A stretch of 6,586 bases of DNA from CBDUXZ01 sp965371325 [NCBI: uncultured bacterium] (lineage in GTDB: Bacteria; JAUYMQ01). Each line of letters opens with the position of its first letter. Within the stretch, counting starts at the first letter, position 1. Positions 1 through 5,223 of the stretch are shown here, piece after piece. The DNA lies in contig CBDUXZ010000108.1 of the NCBI GenBank assembly GCA_965371325.1, forward strand, positions 1 to 6,586, in the 5' to 3' direction. The notes under the pieces were generated by a model. It saw nothing but the letters and a program-made list of their open reading frames with translations, had not been told where the DNA came from and searched no databases. The position numbers and the translations under genes were made by a program.

Positions 1-1021
1 GCCCTTCAGCACGGGCGAGACGAAGTTTCTAAGGGGACCCGGTCGCCGTGAGATCGGGCACGGGGTGCTCGCGGATCGCGCGTTGCGGGGCCAGCTCCCG
101 CCCGCCGAGAAGTTCCCATACACCATTCGAGTCGTGAGCGAGATCCTCGAGTCGAATGGATCGTCCTCCATGGCGACGGTTTGCGGCGGCTCGCTTTCGA
201 TGATGGATGCGGGGGTGCCGCTCGGGGACGCGGTGGCGGGAATCGCGATGGGGCTCATCAAGGAAGGCGGCAAGATCGCGGTGCTCACGGACATCCTCGG
301 TGATGAAGATCATCTGGGCGACATGGACTTCAAGGTGACGGGGACGGCCGCCGGTGTGACCGCGCTTCAGATGGACATCAAGATCGATGAGGGAGTAAGC
401 CGGGAGGTGCTTACCCAGGCCCTGGAGCAGGCGCGGACCGCGCGGCTCCACGTACTGGAGCGCATGAACGCGGCCCTCTCCGCGCCGCGGGACGATCTCT
501 CCACCTACGCGCCGCGCATCGAGACGGTCTGGATCAAGCCCGACAGGATCCGCGACGTCATCGGCCCGGGGGGGAAGGTGATCAAGGGGATCCAGAGCCG
601 GACCGGCGCGAAACTGGACGTCGATGACAGCGGCGAGATACGCGTTGCCTCGGCCGATCTCAAGGCGCTCGAGCAGGCCAAGGCGATGATCCGCGAGCTT
701 ACGCAGGAAGCCGAGATAGGGCGCGTGTACCTGGGCAAGGTTCGCAAGATCATGGACTTCGGCGCCTTCGTGGAGATCTTCCCCGGCACGGACGGCCTCG
801 TGCACATCTCGGAGCTGGCCCACAAGCGCGTCAACAAGGTCACGGACATCCTGAACGACGGGGACGAGGTCATGGTGAAATGTCTCGAAATCGATCCCCA
901 GGGGAAAATCCGACTTTCACGAAAAGCGGCGCTTGGAGATCTCGACGACGGGCAGACGGGCGGGGACAAGCCGACTCCCGCTCCGCGCGACGGAGGCGGG
1001 GGGCACCGCCGCCGCCGCTGA
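1..1021 (+). CDS. pnp: Polyribonucleotide nucleotidyltransferase (PNPase), C-terminal part, 5' truncated by window edge
   Basis: PNPase is a trimeric, phosphorolytic 3'-to-5' exoribonuclease of mRNA turnover that can also add 3' tails. The frame is open from the first base, with codons starting at base 2, so about 339 C-terminal residues are visible and the first RNase PH domain lies outside the window. The second RNase PH domain shows the RREIGHG segment, the [20 protein letters not shown] block and the active-site [14 protein letters not shown] block at 290-331, with its acidic catalytic/metal residues. A KH domain follows with the GPGG loop at 563-574, then an S1 RNA-binding domain at about 710-937 ([24 protein letters not shown]). 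The protein ends in a Gly-rich tail closing in HRRRR, which probably adds RNA contact. The terminator 10 bases after the stop marks the end of the upstream unit. Family assignment is essentially certain. Confidence 0.98.
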   Translation, partial: PFSTGETKFLRGPGRREIGHGVLADRALRGQLPPAEKFPYTIRVVSEILESNGSSSMATVCGGSLSMMDAGVPLGDAVAGIAMGLIKEGGKIAVLTDILGDEDHLGDMDFKVTGTAAGVTALQMDIKIDEGVSREVLTQALEQARTARLHVLERMNAALSAPRDDLSTYAPRIETVWIKPDRIRDVIGPGGKVIKGIQSRTGAKLDVDDSGEIRVASADLKALEQAKAMIRELTQEAEIGRVYLGKVRKIMDFGAFVEIFPGTDGLVHISELAHKRVNKVTDILNDGDEVMVKCLEIDPQGKIRLSRKAALGDLDDGQTGGDKPTPAPRDGGGGHRRRR

Positions 1022-1030
1022 GTCCCTTCG

Positions 1031-1059
1031 CTCCCCGCGCCCGGCGGGGAGTCGTTTTT
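1031..1059 (+). terminator. Intrinsic terminator after pnp
   Basis: A perfect 8-bp GC-rich stem (CTCCCCGC at 1031-1038 with GCGGGGAG at 1044-1051) closes a 5-base loop. Three bases later comes a run of five T (1055-1059). It begins 10 bases after the pnp stop. No T-run lies on the other side, so it works in the + direction only. Its 3' end abuts the dut ribosome binding site, leaving room for partial readthrough into dut. Confidence 0.85.
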
Positions 1060-1066
1060 AGGAAGG
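1060..1066 (+). promoter_or_regulatory. Ribosome binding site of dut
   Basis: AGGAAGG sits 3 bases before the GTG at 1070 (6 bases if the AGGA core is counted). It supports that start over the in-frame ATG at 1100. It starts on the base directly after the T-run of the pnp terminator, so any mRNA made by readthrough carries the hairpin immediately upstream of this site. Confidence 0.65.
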
Positions 1067-1069
1067 CGC

Positions 1070-1525
1070 GTGGAGGAGATCAAGATTCCGATCCGACGGA
1101 TGCGCCCGGAGGGGGATGCCGATCTGCCCCTTCCCGCCGCCATGTCGTCTCACGCCGCGGGTGTGGATCTGCCGGCGGCGATCGAAGGGAGCGTCGCCCT
1201 TGCCCCGGGCGACAGGAAGTCGGTGCCGACCGGCTTCTCGATCGCGTTGCCGCCCGGTTATGAGGGGCAGGTGCGTCCCCGCAGCGGTCTGGCCCTCCGT
1301 CACGGCCTCACCGTCGCGAACGCACCCGGAACCATCGACGCCGATTACCGCGGCGAGATCTGTGTGATACTTGTCAACCTGGGAGACAAGCCCGTTACAA
1401 TCAGGCGCGGCGATCGTATAGCCCAGCTGGTTGTAGCGCCCGTCGCCCGCCCCGTGTGGACGGAGGTTTCCGAGTTGCCCGCCAGCCAGCGGGGAGGAGG
1501 AGGTTTCGGACACACGGGCGATTGA
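1070..1525 (+). CDS. dut: Deoxyuridine 5'-triphosphate nucleotidohydrolase (dUTPase)
   Basis: It hydrolyses dUTP to dUMP and pyrophosphate. This keeps uracil out of DNA and supplies dUMP for thymidylate synthesis; the family is a cytosolic homotrimer. At 151 residues the length is normal. All five family motifs are present in order: AAGVDL (29-34), PRSGLA (70-75), [11 protein letters not shown] (87-97, with catalytic Asp90 and the uracil-pocket Tyr93), DRIAQLVV (115-122) and the C-terminal P-loop-like arm [10 protein letters not shown] (141-150) that closes over the nucleotide. The start is GTG at 1070, behind AGGAAGG; starting at 1100 would drop the first beta strand. The gene stands alone between the pnp terminator and the promoter over its own stop codon. 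I see no convincing promoter of its own close by, so it may depend on readthrough or on a promoter inside pnp. Confidence 0.97.
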   Translation: MEEIKIPIRRMRPEGDADLPLPAAMSSHAAGVDLPAAIEGSVALAPGDRKSVPTGFSIALPPGYEGQVRPRSGLALRHGLTVANAPGTIDADYRGEICVILVNLGDKPVTIRRGDRIAQLVVAPVARPVWTEVSELPASQRGGGGFGHTGD

Positions 1526-1551
1526 CGGGATCGGGGAGGCTCGGTTATAAC
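1522..1551 (+). promoter_or_regulatory. Predicted sigma70-type promoter of the cdsA-purine operon
   Basis: TTGACG (1522-1527, 5 of 6 matches to the -35 consensus) and TATAAC (1546-1551, 5 of 6 to the -10) are separated by 18 bases. The TATAAC block is a rare AT-rich island in this GC-rich sequence. The -35 box covers the dut stop codon (TGA, 1523-1525). Transcription would begin near 1557-1560. Prediction is by consensus match and position only. Confidence 0.6.
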
Positions 1552-1579
1552 TGTCTGGGCCCTTTCCAATGCATCTTGC

Positions 1580-1598
1580 GCCTTTCCCCGGGAAAGGC
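1580..1598 (+). other. Leader hairpin 1
   Basis: CCTTTCCC (1581-1588) and GGGAAAGG (1590-1597) form a perfect inverted repeat around one central base, extended by a G-C pair at 1580/1598. As RNA it would fold with about 7-8 bp and a 3-nt loop. No T-run follows, so it is not a complete intrinsic terminator. Its role is unknown. Confidence 0.5.
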
Positions 1599-1632
1599 AT
1601 CTCCCGTCATCAAAGCACTGCGCGCAATCATT

Positions 1633-1651
1633 GCCGGTGAGCTTCGCCGGC
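1633..1651 (+). other. Leader hairpin 2
   Basis: GCCGGTGA (1633-1640) pairs with TCGCCGGC (1644-1651), including one G-U pair, around a 3-base loop. This stable GC-rich stem lies about 30 bases before the cdsA ribosome binding site. No T-run follows. It could protect or structure the leader; function is inferred only from position. Confidence 0.45.
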
Positions 1652-1693
1652 CGCCCCCTCCAGCGGTCCGCCGAGGGCGCGGGGAGAGAGTGA

Positions 1694-2773
1694 GTGGACG
1701 AACGCGCCTTCCCTCACGGTCAGCACGACGAGCACGCCGGCGATCCGGAGAGCTCAGATACGCCGGAAATCACCCCGGCGTTCGAAACCGCCCCGGGTGA
1801 AACCGGCGCTTCGGAAGAACCGGCAACCCCCCCCGGGGGGCGCGTCTCGCGCTCTCTGCGGCTGCGTCTCCTCAGTGCCGCGGTCCTCATCCCCACCGCC
1901 CTTATCCTCATTGCCACGGGAGGCCTCCCGTTCCTCCTGGTGGTTGTCGCAATCATCTGCCTTGCGCTCAGGGAGTTTTACGAGATCATCGAGGTCAAGG
2001 GCCTTCATCCGCAGAAGATGGCCGGGATTGGGGGTGCGGCGCTCCTGGGAATCGTGAGCTGGGTGGGGAACGAGTACCAGACCAACGTGCTCCTGACCGC
2101 GGTGCTGCTAATCGTCATGATCCTCCAGCTGCTCAAACGCGACGTCGCCGAGGCGATCTCCGGTATCTCGGCGACATTCTTCGGCGTGTTCTACGTCGGG
2201 TGGCTGACATCCCACGCCATTCTCTTGCGGCGGATGGACGAGATTCTCCGGATCAAGTACGGCGCCCCCGCGGAAGGCCCTTTCTGGATAGGCGGTCTGT
2301 TCGTCGATCAGAGCCTCGTGCAGTACCTCGGCATCTTCCTGCTGATGTTTTGTGTAGCGACGATCGCGGCGACCGACGCGGGGGCCTACTTCGTGGGCCG
2401 TCGCTACGGCCGGAGGAAGCTCGCGCCGCGTATATCGCCCAACAAGACCGTCGAGGGCGCGCTTGGAGGCATTTTCGGCGGAGTTCTCGTCGGCTCGATC
2501 TTCTGGGCTATCTTTAACTACTGGATGCTGGACAACCCGCTGCTTCCCTTCTGGCAGATGATCGTTCTGACGATGCTCTTGTCCGTCTTCGGGATTCTCG
2601 GGGATCTGGCCGAATCGCTCATCAAGCGCGACGCCCAGACGAAAGACACCGGAACCCTTATCCCCGGGATGGGAGGAATGCTCGATCGTATCGACAGCCA
2701 CATGGTCGCGTTTCCGGTTCTGTACTACTACATGAGCGCCTGGTTCTTCTTCCGTTCCTACGTGGGTGGATGA
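1694..2773 (+). CDS. cdsA: Phosphatidate cytidylyltransferase (CDP-diglyceride synthase)
   Basis: This integral membrane enzyme converts phosphatidic acid and CTP to CDP-diacylglycerol, the precursor of bacterial phospholipids. The start is GTG at 1694: an in-frame TGA lies directly before it, GGAG at 1683-1686 is well spaced, and no later start precedes the first membrane segment. At 359 residues it is longer than the usual 260-290. An acidic, Pro/Thr/Glu-rich, probably disordered N-terminus of about 50 residues precedes the first hydrophobic helix, and an extra loop lies at about 181-211. Several membrane helices follow. The conserved ATDAGAYFVGRRYG (Asp228) and ISPNKTVEGALGG (Lys251) blocks are present, as is the C-terminal signature from Ser308 (SLIKRD, KD 317-318, LDRID with Asp331 and Asp334). 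The signature's usual His, in PGHGG, is Met326 here. It is the first gene behind the predicted promoter and lies 50 bases before purB. Confidence 0.95.
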   Translation: MDERAFPHGQHDEHAGDPESSDTPEITPAFETAPGETGASEEPATPPGGRVSRSLRLRLLSAAVLIPTALILIATGGLPFLLVVVAIICLALREFYEIIEVKGLHPQKMAGIGGAALLGIVSWVGNEYQTNVLLTAVLLIVMILQLLKRDVAEAISGISATFFGVFYVGWLTSHAILLRRMDEILRIKYGAPAEGPFWIGGLFVDQSLVQYLGIFLLMFCVATIAATDAGAYFVGRRYGRRKLAPRISPNKTVEGALGGIFGGVLVGSIFWAIFNYWMLDNPLLPFWQMIVLTMLLSVFGILGDLAESLIKRDAQTKDTGTLIPGMGGMLDRIDSHMVAFPVLYYYMSAWFFFRSYVGG

Positions 2774-2810
2774 AGCGTTTGGGTCCGCGGTCGCAGGGTC
2801 GCCGCGGATC

Positions 2811-2819
2811 AGGGAGGAG
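2811..2819 (+). promoter_or_regulatory. Ribosome binding site that fixes the purB start
   Basis: AGGGAGGAG sits 4 bases before GTG 2824 (about 6 from the GGAGG core). It favours that start over the upstream in-frame ATG at 2770, which overlaps the cdsA stop but has only a weak purine tract before it. Confidence 0.75.
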
Positions 2820-2823
2820 TGCT

Positions 2824-4167
2824 GTGATTCCACGTTATTCCCGGCCTGAGATGAGCGCTCTCTGGACAGCCGATGCCCGATACGGCGCCTGGCTCCGTGT
2901 GGAGATCGCCGTGTGCGAGGAGCAGGCGCGGCGAGGCGAGATTCCAAAGCGGGCGTTCCAGACGATCAAGAAGAAGGCCCGCTTCGACGCGGCGCGCATC
3001 GATGCCATCGAGAAGAAGGTCAAGCACGACGTCATCGCGTTTCTGACGAACGTGGCGGAGAGCGTCGGGCCGGAGGCGCGCTACATACACCTGGGGCTCA
3101 CCAGCTCCGACATCCTCGACACGGCTCTCGCCCTCCAGCTCAAGGCCGCCGCTGATCTCCTCCTCGCCGATATTGATGCCCTCAAGAAGGTTCTCCGGAA
3201 GAGGGCCCTCGAGCACAAGCAGACGGTGATGATCGGGCGCTCTCACGGGATGCACGCCGAGCCGATCACCTTCGGGCTCAAGCTGGCGCTCTGGTATGCG
3301 GAGATGGAGCGTCATCGTGAGCGGCTCGAGCGGGCGCGGGAGGGCGTGGCCGTGGGGAAGCTTTCCGGTGCGGTGGGAACCTTCGTTTATCTCGATCCCG
3401 CCGTGGAGGCGGCGGTTCTCAAACGGCTGGGCCTTTCAGCGGAGCCCGTGGCGTCCCAGGTCGTGCAACGTGACCGGCATGGTGAGTTCTTCGGCACCCT
3501 CGCCCTCGTCGGAGCGAGTATCGAGAAGATCGCCGTCGAAGTTCGCCATCTCCAGCGAACGGAAGTAGCGGAGGCGGAGGAGTTCTTCTCGGAGGGGCAG
3601 AAAGGGTCGTCCGCGATGCCCCACAAACGAAACCCGATCGCGTCCGAGAACCTGTCGGGCCTGGCGCGCGTTCTGCGCGGCAACGCTCAGGCGGCCCTCG
3701 AAAACGTACCGCTCTGGCACGAGCGCGACATCAGCCACTCGAGCGTGGAGCGGATAATCGGCCCCGACAGCACCATCCTTCTCGACTACATGCTGGCGCG
3801 CCTCACGCGGCTGCTCGAGCGCCTCGTGGTATATCCGGAGCGGATGAAGCGAAACCTCGAGATCACCCGCGGCCTGGTCTTTTCCCAGCGCGTATTACTG
3901 GAACTCGCTCGACACGGTGCCTCCCGGGAGGACGCCTATGAATGGGTGCAGCGCAACGCGATGCGTGCGCAGAAGGACGGCGAAGATTTCAAGGATCTGC
4001 TCCTGAAGGATCGCGACGTCGCCCGGATGCTGCGCCCGGCAGAGCTTCGTGCCTGCTTCGATCTGAAGGACTACCTGAAGCACGTAAACACGCTCCTGAG
4101 GCGCGCCTTCGGGACTTCCTCCGGGGGAGGGGGAAAGCGTGGGGGCGTGCAACGCAAGCGCCGCTGA
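2824..4167 (+). CDS. purB: Adenylosuccinate lyase
   Basis: It catalyses two fumarate-releasing steps of purine synthesis: SAICAR to AICAR, and adenylosuccinate to AMP. It belongs to the fumarase/aspartase superfamily of homotetramers. From GTG 2824 the protein has 447 residues and begins MIPRYSRPEMSALW, the typical family N-terminus. With this start the key histidines fall at His68 (KHDV), His89 (YIHLGLTSSD) and His141 (GRSHGMHAEP), the same numbers as in the Bacillus subtilis enzyme, which supports the choice. The superfamily signature GSSAMPHKRNP, with the catalytic serine, covers residues 261-271. The end is longer than usual, finishing in a Gly-rich then Lys/Arg-rich tail (GGGGKRGGVQRKRR). 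An alternative start at ATG 2770 would overlap the cdsA stop and add 18 basic residues. purC follows after 24 bases. Confidence 0.97.
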   Translation: MIPRYSRPEMSALWTADARYGAWLRVEIAVCEEQARRGEIPKRAFQTIKKKARFDAARIDAIEKKVKHDVIAFLTNVAESVGPEARYIHLGLTSSDILDTALALQLKAAADLLLADIDALKKVLRKRALEHKQTVMIGRSHGMHAEPITFGLKLALWYAEMERHRERLERAREGVAVGKLSGAVGTFVYLDPAVEAAVLKRLGLSAEPVASQVVQRDRHGEFFGTLALVGASIEKIAVEVRHLQRTEVAEAEEFFSEGQKGSSAMPHKRNPIASENLSGLARVLRGNAQAALENVPLWHERDISHSSVERIIGPDSTILLDYMLARLTRLLERLVVYPERMKRNLEITRGLVFSQRVLLELARHGASREDAYEWVQRNAMRAQKDGEDFKDLLLKDRDVARMLRPAELRACFDLKDYLKHVNTLLRRAFGTSSGGGGKRGGVQRKRR

Positions 4168-4191
4168 CAGGCCCGGTGGCAGGGAGATGGC

Positions 4192-4929
4192 ATGACACAG
4201 ACGAACACGCCTGAAAGACGCGAGAAGATTCACGAAGGTAAAGCGAAGATCGTCTACGCGACGAGTGATCCCGGTTACATTATCCAGTACTTCAAGGACG
4301 ACGCGACCGCGTTTGACGCGAAGAAGCGCGGGACGATCATCGACAAGGGAGTCATCAACAACCGCATCTCCTGCTTCCTCTTCGAACGCCTCGAAGAGAA
4401 CGGTGTGCGGACGCACTTTGTTCGGAAGCTCTCCGATCGCGAGATGCTCTGCAAGCGGCTCGAGATTATCCTCGTCGAGGTGGTCGTCCGGAACGTCGTG
4501 GCGGGGAGTCTGGCGAAGCGGATGGGCCTCGAGGAGGGGAAAACGCTACCGCGGCCCATTCTCGAGCATTACTACAAGCGGGATGATCTCAGCGATCCGC
4601 CGCTGAACGAGGAACACATCCTCGTCTTCAACCTCGCGACACGGGAGGAGCTCGATCACATCCGCGACGAGGCCTTCAAGGTGAACGACTTTCTGCTGAA
4701 GTTCCTCGATCAGCGCGACATCCGCCTCGTCGACTTCAAGCTCGAGTTCGGGCGCGGGCAGGAGAGCCATGCGGGGCAGATTCTTCTGGGTGACGAGATC
4801 ACGCCCGACGGCTGCCGCTTCTGGGACAAGGCGACCAACGAGAAGCTCGACAAGGACCGTTTCCGGCGTGATCTCGGAAAGCTGGAGGAGACTTATCAGG
4901 AGGTCGCCCGAAGAATCTGCGATACCTGA
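4192..4929 (+). CDS. purC: Phosphoribosylaminoimidazole-succinocarboxamide synthase (SAICAR synthetase)
   Basis: It joins CAIR and aspartate, using ATP, to give SAICAR, the substrate of PurB encoded just upstream. At 245 residues the length is typical of the short bacterial form. ATG 4192 follows AGGGAG (4181-4186). N-terminal IHEGKAKIVY (Gly16-Lys19) is the ATP-loop region of the fold. LVEVVVRNVVAGSL is a central family block. LVDFKLEFG (179-187) and the GDEITPDGCRFWD block (from Gly200, with Asp201 and Glu202) are the two PROSITE-type signature regions, holding metal and substrate contacts. The sequence is intact, with nothing odd. A 48-base gap follows before purS. Confidence 0.98.
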   Translation: MTQTNTPERREKIHEGKAKIVYATSDPGYIIQYFKDDATAFDAKKRGTIIDKGVINNRISCFLFERLEENGVRTHFVRKLSDREMLCKRLEIILVEVVVRNVVAGSLAKRMGLEEGKTLPRPILEHYYKRDDLSDPPLNEEHILVFNLATREELDHIRDEAFKVNDFLLKFLDQRDIRLVDFKLEFGRGQESHAGQILLGDEITPDGCRFWDKATNEKLDKDRFRRDLGKLEETYQEVARRICDT

Positions 4930-4977
4930 GCGGCCCATGGCCGCCACGCCCGATAGGGGGCCAAAGTCAGGAGGACC

Positions 4978-5223
4978 ATGAAGGCCAGGGTCATCGTCAT
5001 GCCGAAGGAGGGGGTGCTGGATCCCCAGGGGAAAGCGATCCAGGGATCCCTTCACGCGTTGGGCTACGACACCGTCAGTGACGTTCGTGCCGGCAAGTGC
5101 TTCGTTGTCGAGTTCGGTGACGTCCCGTCAGAGAAGGCCAGGGCGCTTCTCGACGAGATGAGCGAGAAGCTCCTCGCCAACCCGCTGATCGAGAGTTGGA
5201 AGATCGAGCTGGAGAAAGCGTGA
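4978..5223 (+). CDS. purS: Phosphoribosylformylglycinamidine synthase, PurS subunit
   Basis: PurS is the small structural subunit of FGAM synthase in bacteria with small-type PurL. In the Thermotoga and Bacillus complexes a PurS dimer bridges PurL and PurQ and is needed for ammonia transfer between them. The 81-residue protein ([20 protein letters not shown]...) matches the family in length and pattern: the VLDPQGKAI segment, the [12 protein letters not shown] turn, and a C-terminal strand ending [13 protein letters not shown] 4978 is preceded by a perfect AGGAGG (4969-4974). Its stop overlaps the next GTG start by 4 bases (GTGA), implying coupled translation of the two proteins that must assemble. 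It remains a separate gene although PurQ and PurL are fused downstream. Confidence 0.97.
   Translation: MKARVIVMPKEGVLDPQGKAIQGSLHALGYDTVSDVRAGKCFVVEFGDVPSEKARALLDEMSEKLLANPLIESWKIELEKA

Larger units (their letters stand above)
1552..1693 (+). other. Structured 5' leader upstream of cdsA
   Basis: This non-coding stretch of about 140 bases lies between the predicted promoter and the cdsA start. It holds two hairpins (listed separately) and two copies of CCTTTCC (1561-1567 and 1581-1587), either of which can pair with GGAAAGG at 1591-1597. A 23-codon reading frame from ATG 1570 lacks a ribosome binding site, so I do not call it a leader peptide. I recognise no known purine riboswitch or PurR operator. 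Near the end, GGGGAGAGAG (1681-1690) supplies the cdsA ribosome binding site. Confidence 0.5.

Noticed and set aside
29-823. Minus-strand open frame of about 264 codons opposite pnp
   Set aside because: Antisense to unmistakable PNPase domains; a by-product of codon bias.
880-1069. Dedicated dut promoter in the pnp 3' end
   Set aside because: I found no pair of -35 and -10 like hexamers with sensible spacing, though a weak or alternative-sigma promoter cannot be excluded by eye.
1570-1641. Possible 23-residue leader peptide in the cdsA leader
   Set aside because: No Shine-Dalgarno site precedes the ATG, and no run of a regulatory amino acid or terminator hairpin with T-run follows.
1526-1693. 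Remnant of uppS, the usual cdsA neighbour
   Set aside because: None of the three forward frames shows undecaprenyl diphosphate synthase motifs, and the gap is too short.
1456-1800. Plus-strand frame of 114 codons spanning the dut end, leader and cdsA start
   Set aside because: It overlaps two real genes out of frame, has an Arg/Pro-rich translation and lacks a ribosome binding site. The intergenic part is better explained as promoter and leader.
2108-2947. Minus-strand open frame of about 280 codons opposite cdsA and the purB start
   Set aside because: Low-complexity, charged translation with no family resemblance, antisense to two confident genes.
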